The notes under the pieces: generated by a model | What the model was told of the DNA's origin: nothing | What the model saw: the letters and a program-made list of their open reading frames with translations, nothing else | The model's database searches: none | Source of the DNA: Bog-473 sp963750075 | GTDB taxonomy: Bacteria; Actinomycetota; Acidimicrobiia; Acidimicrobiales; RAAP-2 | NCBI GenBank assembly: GCA_963750075.1 | Contig: CAVVPG010000004.1 | Span: forward strand, 558,001 to 622,000 | Direction: 5' to 3' | Length of the DNA: 64,000 bases | Shown: positions 1-8,506 of the stretch, one piece after another | How positions within the stretch are numbered: position 1 is the stretch's first letter | How the letters are laid out: each line of letters opens with the position of its first letter | Position numbers and translations under genes: made by a program

Positions 1-2
1 CG

Positions 3-119
3 TTCATCGCGCGCACAGGAACGGCAGTGGACGTCTACGAGAGCACCGAGCTCCACGTGGCGGCCGAGGCCGCGGTGGGGCCGCTGGAGTTGCAGCTGAC
101 CCCTCTGTTCACCGAGTAG
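3..119 (+). CDS. C-terminal end of an unrecognised protein, cut by the window edge
   Basis: Only the last 38 codons are inside the window, ending in TAG. The fragment is in frame from base 3 and ends LTPLFTE. Composition and codon use match the neighbouring genes, so it is probably a real gene end, but the piece is too short to assign a family. The next gene on the same strand begins about 50 bases downstream. Confidence 0.45.
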   Translation, partial: FIARTGTAVDVYESTELHVAAEAAVGPLELQLTPLFTE

Positions 120-169
120 ACGACCGGCCCGGGAGCCCGCGGGCCCGACCGTGGGTCAGCCGGGACGCG

Positions 170-1393
170 GTGTCGCCGTGGCAGGATGCCCCGGTGCCCA
201 GCGACCGCACCACGGTGACCGAGCTCGGCACGGGCCTGGGCATGCTGGGCCTGCGCGACATCGACGAGGCGGTGCGTTCCCGCACACCGGTGATGCACAG
301 CCTGTCGCCCGAGATGTGGGAGCGCGTGGCCCGGTTGCGGACCGGAGGCGCCTACGACGCCGAGTTCCATGCGGCCTGGGCGAACGGGCGGGCGTTCCTC
401 GCCGCCGACGACGGGCTGCGCGGGCGGCTGCCCAAAGTGGTGGAGTGGAAGGGAACGGGCCGCGCTCCCGGCGACGAGGTGGCGCCCATCGACCTGCGCG
501 TCGACCACGTCTACCTCGTGAGCTGCAAGTATCTCTCGAGGATCCTGTTCAACGTGTCGCCGTCCCACGTGTTCGACGATCTGCTCGCCGGGCCGGGACG
601 GGCCGCACGGGCCACGCGCGACGTGCTCGCCGGCGGGGACTGGTACGCCGAGGTGGCGCCGGCGGAGTACCAGGCCCTCTACGCGGCAGTGCGCCGTGCG
701 GCGAGCGCCGTCGAGGGCGGCGTGGCCACCGCGGTGCCGGTGCGGCCCGCCCGACCGGGCCGCTCCCCCGCCGCCGTCTCGCTTCCCGGGCTCGGGGCCG
801 GCGACGCCGTCGCTCGGAACGGGGCCGCAGGTGCGGACGGGGAGAACGGCGTGCCCGGCGCTGCGCCGGCCGACCTGTGGGACCTCCCGCCCCGTGCGGT
901 GGACCTGTCCACCGCAGAGCGCGACGCGCTGGGACACTGGCTGCGGGCGGGGTGGCCCGAGGGAGCCAAGTCCCTCTACCGCGGCCTGTCGAGCGCGGTG
1001 GCCGAGGCGTCGGCCCGGCGCTGGGAGGCGGCGATGGCTGCCGGCGGGGGCAGGGGCGAAGCGATGCTCTGGCGCCTCCTGCGTATCGGGAGCGCGCCCT
1101 ATTTCGTCCTGGGCTCCTCGGCGGCCCGCTCGCTGCGGCTCCGCATCGCCACCTCGTGGGACTGGCGGCAGCAGTTCCGGCTCATCTCGGTCAGCATGGA
1201 AGCCCAAGCCGGGGGCCAGCCCCGGGTGGGATGGGAGGCTGTGGTGCGCGACCGCGTGACCAACGAGCTGCACGAGGTGGCGGGGCACATCGAGGTGCGC
1301 TGGAGCCACGGGCGTTTCGGCGGGCTCCCCGAGGCGAAGGGCTACCTCGACACGGCGCACCACCTGGTGCCGGGGTATGTCACCCTCCGATGA
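170..1393 (+). CDS. Conserved-looking hypothetical protein, 407 aa
   Basis: I do not recognise this family. The product looks soluble, with no signal peptide or membrane segment. It has two better-ordered parts: residues about 1-185, including a hydrophobic strand and helix around VYLVSCKYLSRIL, and about 240-407, rich in Trp and Arg. A low-complexity Ala/Gly/Pro linker joins them at about 185-235. The SCK strand, preceded by Asp residues, loosely resembles the core strand of restriction-like nucleases, but I do not see a full PD-(D/E)xK motif. The start is GTG; another GTG nine codons downstream is possible. The stop overlaps the next gene's ATG (ATGA), so the two are probably co-transcribed. 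Confidence 0.7.
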   Translation: MSPWQDAPVPSDRTTVTELGTGLGMLGLRDIDEAVRSRTPVMHSLSPEMWERVARLRTGGAYDAEFHAAWANGRAFLAADDGLRGRLPKVVEWKGTGRAPGDEVAPIDLRVDHVYLVSCKYLSRILFNVSPSHVFDDLLAGPGRAARATRDVLAGGDWYAEVAPAEYQALYAAVRRAASAVEGGVATAVPVRPARPGRSPAAVSLPGLGAGDAVARNGAAGADGENGVPGAAPADLWDLPPRAVDLSTAERDALGHWLRAGWPEGAKSLYRGLSSAVAEASARRWEAAMAAGGGRGEAMLWRLLRIGSAPYFVLGSSAARSLRLRIATSWDWRQQFRLISVSMEAQAGGQPRVGWEAVVRDRVTNELHEVAGHIEVRWSHGRFGGLPEAKGYLDTAHHLVPGYVTLR

Positions 1394-2025
1394 GCGAGTT
1401 GGACTTCCGGGACTTCGCACCACCACTGCGCGTGCCGCAGCTGGTGTGGACCCCCGTCGTGCTCCGGCCCTTCGACCGGTCGGACCTCGCCATGGTGCGC
1501 CAGGCGTCCGCCGACCCCCTCATCCCTTCCATCACCTCGGTACCCCGGACCTACACGGACGACTCGGGGCGTGCCTTCATCAATCGCCAGCACACGCGCG
1601 CCGAGCAGGGCGACGGCTTTTCCTTCGTGATCGCCGAGGAGGCTGACCCGACGACAGGCATCGGCTCCATCGGACTGTGGCTGCAGGAGATAGAGAGCGG
1701 GCGCGCCTCCATCGGCTACTGGATCGTCGCCGGGGCGCGCGGACGCGGCATGGCCACCCACGCGCTGCGGGCCGTGGTGTCGTTCGCCTTCGAGGAGCTG
1801 GCCATCCCCCGCCTCCATCTCTTCGTCGAACCGTGGAACGTCTCCTCGGCCCGGACGGCCGCAGCCGCCGGTTTCAGCCGCGAGGCGACCCTGCGCGGCT
1901 GGGAGCGCATCGACGGCGAACAGCGCGACGCCGACTGCTTCGCCCTCCTGCACACCGAGTGGGCGGAGTGGGGGACGATGAGGCGCCGCGGGATTGGTGC
2001 CCCGAGCCACGATCGCCGATCATGA
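1390..2025 (+). CDS. GNAT-family N-acetyltransferase (RimJ/RimL type)
   Basis: 211 aa. The layout is that of RimJ/RimL-like acetyltransferases: an N-terminal LRPFDRSDL strand-turn, a central IGYWIVAGARGRGMATHAL stretch carrying the acetyl-CoA pyrophosphate loop (RGRGMA), and a distal HLFVEPWNVSSARTAAAAGF segment. The substrate cannot be told from sequence; amino groups of proteins, antibiotics or small metabolites are all possible. The ATG overlaps the TGA of the preceding gene. Although the frame is open far upstream, codon pattern and family length support this start. Confidence 0.85.
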   Translation: MSELDFRDFAPPLRVPQLVWTPVVLRPFDRSDLAMVRQASADPLIPSITSVPRTYTDDSGRAFINRQHTRAEQGDGFSFVIAEEADPTTGIGSIGLWLQEIESGRASIGYWIVAGARGRGMATHALRAVVSFAFEELAIPRLHLFVEPWNVSSARTAAAAGFSREATLRGWERIDGEQRDADCFALLHTEWAEWGTMRRRGIGAPSHDRRS

Positions 2026-2053
2026 TGGCTCCACGGACGAGGAGGGAACCCTG

Positions 2054-2845
2054 ATGCTGGTGCTCGTCGAGGTCGACGACCGGGTGGCCACGGTCACACT
2101 GAACCGCCCCGAGGCGCGTAACGCGATCTCGGGCGAGCTGCACCGCGAGCTCGAGGACGCCGTCGTCGACCTCGACGGCCGTGACGACGTCGGGTGCATG
2201 GTGCTCACCGGCGCGGATCCCGCGTTCTGCGCCGGCATGGACATGAAGGCCCTGGCCACCGAGCTCCGATCGGTGCAGCAGAGCCGCCAGCGCACGCCGG
2301 CCCGCTATGTCGGCATGCTTCCCCCGCACGCCACGCCGATCATCGCCGCCATCAACGGCCCGACGGTCACCGGTGGCCTCGAGCTCGCCATGTGCTGCGA
2401 CTTCATGATCGCGTCGGAACGGGCGCGCTTCGCCGACACGCACGCCCGGGTGGGCGCCATGCCGGGAGGCGGCATGACCATCCGCCTGCCCCAGCTCATC
2501 GGGATCGACAGGGCCCGGCGTATGAGCTTCACCGGCGACTACATCGACGCCGCGACTGCCCGTGACTGGGGGCTGGTGGTCGAGGTCGTGCCCCATGAAT
2601 CGCTGCTCCAACGCGCCCGCGAGCTGGCGACCACCGTCGCCGCGGTCCCGGCCGAGAACGTGGCCGAGCTGCGGCGCATGTACGACGAGATCGGCGTGCT
2701 GACCGGCCCGGAGGCATGGCTCGCCGAGTCTGCGTGGTCGAGGAAGTGGATGGCGGAGCGCTTCGACCAGTCGCGCCTGACCAGCGAGCGCGAGCACATC
2801 GTCGCCCGCGGCAGGGCACAGAGCTCGCGGCTCGACGGCGGGTGA
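2054..2845 (+). CDS. Enoyl-CoA hydratase/isomerase family protein
   Basis: 263 aa crotonase-fold protein. It shows the N-terminal VATVTLNRPEARNAIS motif, the oxyanion-hole segment AFCAGMDMKAL and the second conserved block NGPTVTGGLELAMCCDFMIAS. The usual catalytic Glu pair is only partly apparent, so the reaction (hydration, isomerisation or other acyl-CoA chemistry) is open. The ATG was chosen over an upstream in-frame GTG because AGGAGGGA lies about 6-10 bases before it. The stop overlaps the GTG of the oxidoreductase that follows, suggesting translational coupling. Confidence 0.88.
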   Translation: MLVLVEVDDRVATVTLNRPEARNAISGELHRELEDAVVDLDGRDDVGCMVLTGADPAFCAGMDMKALATELRSVQQSRQRTPARYVGMLPPHATPIIAAINGPTVTGGLELAMCCDFMIASERARFADTHARVGAMPGGGMTIRLPQLIGIDRARRMSFTGDYIDAATARDWGLVVEVVPHESLLQRARELATTVAAVPAENVAELRRMYDEIGVLTGPEAWLAESAWSRKWMAERFDQSRLTSEREHIVARGRAQSSRLDGG

Positions 2846-3876
2846 AGGTCTACGCGGGCATGGACCCGCGGCTCAGCCTGCCCGACGCCATCACCCACGC
2901 AGAGCGCGTCGAGCGGCTCGGCTACGACGGGCTGCACGTGGCCGAGACGGTGCACGACGCGCTCGCGGTCGCACTGCTCGCGGCCGAGCACACGGAGCGG
3001 ATCACCGTCCGCACCAGCGTGGCACTCGCCTTCACGCGCAGCCCGACGCTGCTCGCCTACGCCGCCTGGGACCTCTCGAAGCTGAGCGGTGGGCGGTTCG
3101 AGCTCGGCCTCGGGACGCAGATCCGCCAGAACATCGAGGACCGCTACGGCGTGCCGTTCGGCGAGGACCCGATCGGGCGCCTGGGCGACTACGTGGGCGC
3201 CGTGCGGGCGGCCTTCACGTCGTTCGTCTCCGGCGAGGCTCCCTCGTACGAGAGCCCGCACTACCGCGTCACCCGACTGCAGCCCTACTTCAACCCCGGG
3301 CCCGATGGCGACACGGTCGTACCGCGCATCTACCTGGGCGGCGTGCAGCGGCGGGCCTGCGAGCTGGCCGGGGCGGTGGCGGACGGCTTCGTCAGCCACC
3401 CGACCAATTCCAACCCGCGCTACCTGCGCGAGACCTGCCTGCCCGCTCTGGCCGACGGTGCCCGGGCGGCGGGCCGCGACCTGCGCGGGGCCGGGTTCGA
3501 GACCGTCATCGGGACGGCGGTGATCACCGGCGCTTCGGTCGAGGCCGTGCTGGGCGAGCGGGAGCGCCAGCGCCGGCTGCTGGCCTTCTTGTACTCGACG
3601 CCGGCCTACGCCCCGACACTGGAGCTCTACGGCTGGGCCGACCTCGGGCCGCGCCTGCGCGCGCTGATCCGGCACGACCGTTGGGACGACCTGGGAGCGG
3701 TCCTGTCCGACGAGGTGCTCGACACCCTGGTCCCGTGCGGCACCTTCGACGAGTTGCCGTCCATCCTGGCCGAGCGCTTCAGCGGTCTCGGCGACGGCAT
3801 CGTCGTGTCCCCGCCCCCCGAGGGACGCGACGACGAGGCGTTCGCCGCCGTCATCGCCACGCTGCAGTCGGCCTGA
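2842..3876 (+). CDS. LLM-class F420-dependent oxidoreductase
   Basis: 344 aa luciferase-like (TIM-barrel) protein. The start VKVYAGMDPRLSLPDAITHA and the segments RITVRTSVALAFTRSP, LSGGRFELGLGTQI and PRIYLGGVQRRACELAG are typical of the actinobacterial F420-using branch (resembling TIGR03617). It would catalyse hydride transfer with F420 on an unknown substrate. The GTG overlaps the hydratase TGA, so both are likely made from one message and may act on the same acyl-CoA-derived compound. It ends convergently with the aldo/keto reductase, 26 bases apart. Confidence 0.87.
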   Translation: MKVYAGMDPRLSLPDAITHAERVERLGYDGLHVAETVHDALAVALLAAEHTERITVRTSVALAFTRSPTLLAYAAWDLSKLSGGRFELGLGTQIRQNIEDRYGVPFGEDPIGRLGDYVGAVRAAFTSFVSGEAPSYESPHYRVTRLQPYFNPGPDGDTVVPRIYLGGVQRRACELAGAVADGFVSHPTNSNPRYLRETCLPALADGARAAGRDLRGAGFETVIGTAVITGASVEAVLGERERQRRLLAFLYSTPAYAPTLELYGWADLGPRLRALIRHDRWDDLGAVLSDEVLDTLVPCGTFDELPSILAERFSGLGDGIVVSPPPEGRDDEAFAAVIATLQSA

Positions 3877-3902
3877 GCGGCCACGCCGGCTGCGGCCCGG
3901 CG

Positions 3903-4802
3903 TCAGCGCGGCATGGGGAAGATGAGCTCCTCGGTCGCCATGGCGTCGACGGCGACCCTGCGCTCGTCGTCGTCCATGGGGGTGGCCCCCTCGGCCGCGG
4001 CGAGCACCCGGGGCAACAGGGCGAGGTCCCCCGGGGTGCAGAACGCGGTCACGCCGGACGTCGAGAGGGCGAAGCGGACGCCGCGCCCGATCTCGTCGTC
4101 GGTCGCCACGGGCTCGTACCAGGAGTCGGCCCACCGATCGGCGGTCGCGGGATCACCGCCGATCGCGTCGGCCAGCGAACGGCGATCGGCCCACGGCCGC
4201 CGGGCGACCGCCTTGATGGCCATGACACCGACGTCGCGCTCGGCACAGAGGGCGAGAAGCTCCTCTGCCGGCTCGCGGTACTCGGGCCGGGCCCACAGAG
4301 CGGGGTAGACGGGGAACATGACGGTGTCGAGGTCGAACCGGCGCAGCGCCTCGAGGTGGGCCCGCGGTACCTCCACGTCGTGGCCGGTGATACCGGCGAA
4401 GCGGGTCTGGCCCGCGTCGCGGAACCGGAGGATCTGCTCCAGCGCGGGTGAGCGCCGGTCGAGCTCGGCGAGGGTGGTGACGGCGTGCGCCTGGTACAGA
4501 TCGAGCACCTCCGCGTTGAGCAGGCGCCGCGTGGTGCCGAACTGCTCGGTGACGCCCGCTAGATTGGCCCGCAATGTCTTGCCAGCGATGAACCATTCGT
4601 CGCGCTGGCCCGCCAGGTTCGGGCCCACCACCGACTCGGCCGCTCCGTACTGCGGCGCAATGTCCAGGTGGTTCACGCCGTGGTCGTGCGCGAGCCGGAG
4701 GAAGGCCGCCCCCTCCTCGACAGTGGCGGCCCAGCAGGCCGCGCCGCCGAGCACGGCCACACTGCTCTCGTGCCCTGTCCGGCCCAGGCGGCGGCGCTGC
4801 AC
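3903..4802 (-). CDS. Aldo/keto reductase
   Basis: 299 aa NAD(P)H-dependent oxidoreductase of the AKR superfamily. The catalytic tetrad is visible: Asp and Tyr in HLDIAPQYGAAESVVG, Lys in FIAGKT and His in LYQAHAV. The C-terminal half is more divergent and rich in Arg and Asp. The GTG start at 4802 has GGAG just upstream and lies 8 bases after the VOC stop, so the pair is probably one transcript. The substrate is unknown; carbonyl reduction or detoxification is likely. Confidence 0.85.
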   Translation of the reverse strand: MQRRRLGRTGHESSVAVLGGAACWAATVEEGAAFLRLAHDHGVNHLDIAPQYGAAESVVGPNLAGQRDEWFIAGKTLRANLAGVTEQFGTTRRLLNAEVLDLYQAHAVTTLAELDRRSPALEQILRFRDAGQTRFAGITGHDVEVPRAHLEALRRFDLDTVMFPVYPALWARPEYREPAEELLALCAERDVGVMAIKAVARRPWADRRSLADAIGGDPATADRWADSWYEPVATDDEIGRGVRFALSTSGVTAFCTPGDLALLPRVLAAAEGATPMDDDERRVAVDAMATEELIFPMPR

Positions 4803-4810
4803 CGGGCTCC

Positions 4811-5581
4811 TCAGCTCTTGAGCTTGAGGACGTTGAAGACCGCGCCGACGTTGTCGGCCAGCACCGCGAAGCGCCCCGGCTCGATGTCGGTCGGGCCCAT
4901 CAGCACCGAGCCGCCGAGCTCCTGCACCTTGGCCACGGTGGCGTCGGTGTCGGCCACCGCGAAGTAGACGCCCCAGTTCGGTGGCATCTCGGCCGGCATG
5001 TCGGCGGTCTTCGCCATCATCCCCCCGATCGACCGCCCCGCCAGCTTCCATTCGGTGTAGGCCGGCGGTCCCCCCGGAGGCCCCTGCCCCTCGGCGTCCC
5101 AGCCGAACACCGCCTTGTAGAAGGACTTCGACGCGTCGAGGTCCGTCGTGATGAGCTCGTTCCAACAGAACGACCCGGGCTCGTTCGCCAGCTGCGCGCC
5201 GGTGTGCTGGTTGGGTTGCCACAGGCCGATCACCGCGCCGAGGGGGTCGGCGACGATGGCCATCCGGCCCGCGTCCATCACGTCCATCGGCGGCATGAAC
5301 ACCGTGCCGCCGTTGGCGGACACCTTGGCCACCGTGTCGTCCGCGCTGTCGACGTTGACGTAGGTCATCCACACCGTCGGCATGTCCGGGTTCATCTTGG
5401 GCCCGAGCCCAGCCACGGTCTTGCCACCCAGGTCGCACACCGTGTACCCACCCGCCTCGGGCGGTCCCTCGGGGCAATTCCAGCCGAACAGGCTCCCGTA
5501 GAATTCCCTCGACTTGGCCAGGTCCGGGCTCCCCAGGTCCACCCACGAGGGCACTCCGTCTTCGTAGCGCTCGATCTCCAC
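4811..5581 (-). CDS. Tandem VOC (glyoxalase/bleomycin-resistance fold) protein
   Basis: 256 aa with two VOC modules of about 120 residues each. The first opens PSWVDLGSPDLAKSREFYGSLFGW and the second SFCWNELITTDLDASKSFYKAVFGW (shown in overlapping pieces, positions about 8-30 and 130-155). The architecture matches the mycobacterial CFP32/Rv0577-like family. The GTG start is preceded by AAGGAGAAGG; the frame stays open upstream but with noncoding-like composition. Ligand and activity are unknown; members include metal enzymes and binding proteins. It precedes the aldo/keto reductase on the same strand. Confidence 0.85.
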   Translation of the reverse strand: MEIERYEDGVPSWVDLGSPDLAKSREFYGSLFGWNCPEGPPEAGGYTVCDLGGKTVAGLGPKMNPDMPTVWMTYVNVDSADDTVAKVSANGGTVFMPPMDVMDAGRMAIVADPLGAVIGLWQPNQHTGAQLANEPGSFCWNELITTDLDASKSFYKAVFGWDAEGQGPPGGPPAYTEWKLAGRSIGGMMAKTADMPAEMPPNWGVYFAVADTDATVAKVQELGGSVLMGPTDIEPGRFAVLADNVGAVFNVLKLKS

Positions 5582-5695
5582 CGTGCCTTCTCCTTGCCTC
5601 GACGCCCCGACACTTCGACGGTACCCGATCGATGTCGCGCCCGCGCCGGCCGGGGGTGCCATGATCACGGGAATGTCACAGAGCGGCCCGGCCCG
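5582..5695. promoter_or_regulatory. Divergent intergenic promoter region
   Basis: These 114 bases separate the minus-strand VOC/aldo-keto pair from the plus-strand repeat-protein/RDD pair, so promoters for both must lie here. No clear -35/-10 pair or operator could be picked out by eye. Confidence 0.4.
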
Positions 5696-6163
5696 ATGAG
5701 CTCGAACCCGCTCGGCTCCCGGGTAGAGCAGCTCGCCCAGGCCCTGGCGGAGCGCATCGTCCCCCTCATAGTGGACGCCATCGACATCGACGCGCTGCTC
5801 GACAAGGTCGACGTGGAGAAGATCATCGAGCGGGTGGACGTGGAGAAGATCATCGAGCGGGTCGACGTCCAGAAGATCATCGACCGGGTCGACATCCAGC
5901 AGGTCGTCGACCGGGTCGACATCAACGCCATCGTCGACGGGATCGACATCGACGCCCTGGTGGAGCAGACCGAGATCGGGTCGATCATCGCCCGATCGAC
6001 CACCGGCGTGCTCACCGAGATCCTCGACGTCATCCGCGCCCAGGGGGTGGGTCTGGACGACTTCACGCTGCGCTGGGGCAACCGCCTGATCGGGCGGGGC
6101 AAGCGGGTCGCCGACTGGCCCGACGGCCCGCCGCTGCTCGTCGAGCCGACGGTGGCGCCGTGA
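5696..6163 (+). CDS. Nonapeptide-repeat protein of unknown function
   Basis: 155 aa, no signal peptide or membrane segment. After a short helical N-terminus (residues 1-28), residues 29-100 form eight consecutive 9-residue units of the form (V/I)-D-(V/I)-x-x-(I/L/V)-(I/V/L)-(D/E)-(R/K), for example VDVEKIIER, VDVQKIIDR and VDIQQVVDR. Residues 100-155 are a non-repeated tail with LRWGNRLIGRGKRV. The regular I/V-D spacing suggests a stacked beta-alpha solenoid or amphipathic surface, which is inference. The ATG at 5696 begins the coherent protein. The TGA overlaps the GTG of the RDD gene, so the two are almost certainly translated together. Confidence 0.8.
   Translation: MSSNPLGSRVEQLAQALAERIVPLIVDAIDIDALLDKVDVEKIIERVDVEKIIERVDVQKIIDRVDIQQVVDRVDINAIVDGIDIDALVEQTEIGSIIARSTTGVLTEILDVIRAQGVGLDDFTLRWGNRLIGRGKRVADWPDGPPLLVEPTVAP
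5782..5995 (+). repeat. 27-bp in-frame direct repeats inside the nonapeptide-repeat gene
   Basis: About eight 27-base units, each encoding one nonapeptide. The second and third differ by a single base over most of their length (GTGGAGAAGATCATCGAGCG shared), while outer copies have drifted. That gradient implies recent internal duplication in the middle of the array. Confidence 0.8.
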
Positions 6164-6714
6164 CGACTGTGCCCGTCCCCTCCGCCGAGATGACGGTCGG
6201 CCGTCAGGGCCACTACGCCGGCGCCGTCAGCAGGCTGCTGGCGTTCGGTGCCGACGTCGGGGCGTCGTGGGGCCTCTGGGCACTGGGCCAGGCACTGCTG
6301 AACGCGGCGGTCAAGCTGGTCACGGGGCACTCGTACAACCTCAGCAACCACCAGATCCTGGCCGTGGTCACGCTGACGGTCTGGGAGTTCTTCTACTTCG
6401 CCTACCAGTGGGCAGTCAGCGGCAAGACGCTGGGCATGGCCATCTTCGGTGTGCAGGTGGTGAACGCCCAGGGCGGGCCCATCACAATCCGCCAGGCCAT
6501 CGTCCGGACGCTGGCCCTCGGGCTCTGCCTCCTGACCCTGGGCATCGCGTTCCTGGGCATCATCTTCCAGCGTGAGCGCCGCGCCCTCAACGACTTCCTG
6601 GCCGGCACCGCCGTCGTCTACGACTGGGACGCCCGGGCGGCCCGCCTGCGCTGGATCGCCCGCACGGAGGGCACGCTCCACCGCGGGCCGGAGAAGGAGA
6701 AGTCCGCGGCATAG
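6160..6714 (+). CDS. RDD family membrane protein
   Basis: 184 aa. The RDD domain spans about residues 18-150. It has an Arg near the start of the first helix (SRLLAFGADVG), a second hydrophobic helix (ILAVVTLTVWEFFYFAYQW), the KTLGMAIFGVQVVNAQGG turn typical of the family, and a third helix around residues 110-130 followed by RRALNDFLAGTAVVYD. It probably has three to four membrane segments. RDD proteins are of uncertain or varied function; some are linked to ion transport. The GTGA overlap with the nonapeptide-repeat gene suggests a functional pair. Confidence 0.86.
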   Translation: MTTVPVPSAEMTVGRQGHYAGAVSRLLAFGADVGASWGLWALGQALLNAAVKLVTGHSYNLSNHQILAVVTLTVWEFFYFAYQWAVSGKTLGMAIFGVQVVNAQGGPITIRQAIVRTLALGLCLLTLGIAFLGIIFQRERRALNDFLAGTAVVYDWDARAARLRWIARTEGTLHRGPEKEKSAA

Positions 6715-6748
6715 AGCGGTCCGGGGGCGCAGCCCCGCCCCATCTACG

Positions 6749-7561
6749 ATGCCGCGCATGCCCTTCACCGAAGTCAGCCGGCCGCATCCCGCGGTCGCCG
6801 TCGTCACCCTCAACCGCCCCGAGCGCATGAACGCCATGGCCTTCGACGTGATGATCCCCTTTCGTGACGCATTGCGCGAGATCGGGAGCGACAACGAGGT
6901 GCGGGTCGTCGTCATCACCGGTGCCGGCCGCGGCTTCTGCTCGGGGGCGGACCACGAGAACCCGGGGACGATGCCGAACATCGGCGGCCTGACCCTGCCG
7001 ACCATCGCCCTGCGCTCCATGGAGATGCTCGACGACGTCATCTCCACCATCCGCCGCCTCCACCAGCCGGTCATCGCCGCCGTCAACGGGGCAGCCATCG
7101 GCGGTGGTTTCTGCCTCGCTCTGGCCGCCGACATGCGGATCGCCGCCGACGACGCCTACTTCCGGGCGGCGGGCATCAACAACGGCCTGACCGCGGCGGA
7201 GCTCGGCCTCAGCTTTCTGCTGCCGCGAGCGGTCGGGCAGGCGAGGGCGGCCGAGATCATGCTCACCGGTCGCGACGTCGACGCCGCGGAGGCGGAGCGG
7301 ATCGGGCTGGTCTCCAAGGTCGTCCCGGGCGCCGAGGTCCTGCCGGCCTGCTATGAGCTCGCCGACCGCATCAACGGGTGGAGCAGGGCCGGCGTCGAGC
7401 TCACGAAACGAGCGCTCTGGAACAGCCTCGACGCCGGCAGCCTGCAGTCGCACATGGACGCGGAGGGCACGGCGCAGCTCTTCGTCCGCCTCACGACGCG
7501 CAACTTCGAGGAGGCGGTGGCGGCGCGTAAGGAGGACCGGGCGCCCGACTTCAAGGACTGA
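6749..7561 (+). CDS. Enoyl-CoA hydratase/isomerase family protein
   Basis: 270 aa crotonase-fold protein. AVVTLNRPERMNAMAFD, the oxyanion-hole block GRGFCSGADHENPG and NGAAIGGGFCLALAADMRIA are all present, and AGINNGLTAAELGLSFLLPR carries the second catalytic-loop region with a Glu. A role in fatty acyl-CoA oxidation or related acyl-CoA chemistry is likely. ATG at 6749 or 6758 are both possible; they differ by three residues. No co-directional close partner follows, since the haemoglobin gene is convergent. Confidence 0.87.
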   Translation: MPRMPFTEVSRPHPAVAVVTLNRPERMNAMAFDVMIPFRDALREIGSDNEVRVVVITGAGRGFCSGADHENPGTMPNIGGLTLPTIALRSMEMLDDVISTIRRLHQPVIAAVNGAAIGGGFCLALAADMRIAADDAYFRAAGINNGLTAAELGLSFLLPRAVGQARAAEIMLTGRDVDAAEAERIGLVSKVVPGAEVLPACYELADRINGWSRAGVELTKRALWNSLDAGSLQSHMDAEGTAQLFVRLTTRNFEEAVAARKEDRAPDFKD

Positions 7562-7572
7562 AGCGGCAGGGA

Positions 7573-7953
7573 TCAGCCGGTGTTGACGAGCTGGTGGGCC
7601 GCCATGTCGAGATAGGCCCGCAGCTCGTCGGCGTCGGACCCCGAGATGCGGCCCTCGGCCTCGAGCCCGGCCAGTGCCCCGTCCATTTGGCGCAGCCAGG
7701 CGTCACGCTCCGCGGGGCCGATCACGAACGGTGCATGGCGCATGCGGAGGCGGGGGTGGCCACGTTGCTCGCCGTAGGTTCCCGGACCACCCCAATACTG
7801 CATGAGGAACAGCGCCAGATGCTGCGCGGACTCACGGAGGTCCTGCGGATAGAGAGGGCGCAACAGCGGGTCGCCGGCGACGCCGACATAGAAGCGGGCC
7901 ACCAGGTCGACGAAGAATTGCTCCCCTCCGACCCGATCGAACAGCGCATCCAC
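7573..7953 (-). CDS. Group II truncated haemoglobin (GlbO type)
   Basis: 126 aa, a typical length for a 2-over-2 globin. Key residues can be placed: Tyr22 at B10 (in VARFY), proximal His73 at F8 (RLRMRHAPF) and Trp86 at G8 (AWLRQM), the combination of group II (trHbO). It would bind haem and O2 or NO in the cytoplasm, with roles in oxygen handling or peroxide/NO detoxification. It is convergent with the enoyl-CoA hydratase and upstream of a tRNA on the other strand. Confidence 0.92.
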   Translation of the reverse strand: MDALFDRVGGEQFFVDLVARFYVGVAGDPLLRPLYPQDLRESAQHLALFLMQYWGGPGTYGEQRGHPRLRMRHAPFVIGPAERDAWLRQMDGALAGLEAEGRISGSDADELRAYLDMAAHQLVNTG

Positions 7954-7991
7954 GGGATCGAGAGTAGAGGCTTTAGAATGCCCTCCGATTC

Positions 7992-8062
<71 letters not shown>

Positions 8063-8167
8063 CCCTTCGCCGGTGCTGGTCACGGCGTCATCGCCCCCGC
8101 GCACCGAGCCGAGGCGATCGACATCGTCCGCGACAACGACCGTTCGGAGACAACTGGAGATCAACAG

Positions 8168-8473
8168 ATGTCGACAACGCTGAAGTTGACGCACAAGGCG
8201 ATCGGAGCGGAGGTACGTCGTGGCGCGTACGATGTCGTGGTCGACGGTGAGCGGGTCGGGTCGGTCGAAATGAACGGCACGATCGAGATGCCAGTCGAGC
8301 CTGGACGTCATACCCTGCAGGTCCGTGATGGCCGAAAGTCGAGCAGTACGGAGACCTTCGACGCCGCCGAGGGCGAGATCGTCGCCTTCCGATGCACCGG
8401 CAAGAGGTTCTTGCCGATCTTTCTGGCATCCTTCATCGTTCCCAGGCTGGCACTGAAACTCGTTCGCGATTGA
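8168..8473 (+). CDS. Small hypothetical protein, 101 aa
   Basis: The family is not recognised with confidence. Residues 1-75 read as a chain of beta strands (YDVVVDGERVGSVEMNGTIE, then a PGRHTLQVRDGR hairpin), reminiscent of small PEGA/Ig-like beta-sandwich domains. The C-terminal 25 residues (FLPIFLASFIVPRLALKLVRD) form a hydrophobic segment that could anchor it to the membrane. The ATG is preceded by GGAGATC. It lies about 105 bases after the tRNA with no obvious operon partner. Confidence 0.7.
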   Translation: MSTTLKLTHKAIGAEVRRGAYDVVVDGERVGSVEMNGTIEMPVEPGRHTLQVRDGRKSSSTETFDAAEGEIVAFRCTGKRFLPIFLASFIVPRLALKLVRD

Positions 8474-8506
8474 GTCGGCGTCGCCGTCGTGGCGCCAGTC
8501 TGCATC

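Noticed and set aside
3876..3903. Terminator between the F420 oxidoreductase and aldo/keto reductase genes
   Set aside because: Only a 5-bp GCCGG/CCGGC stem; too weak to call.
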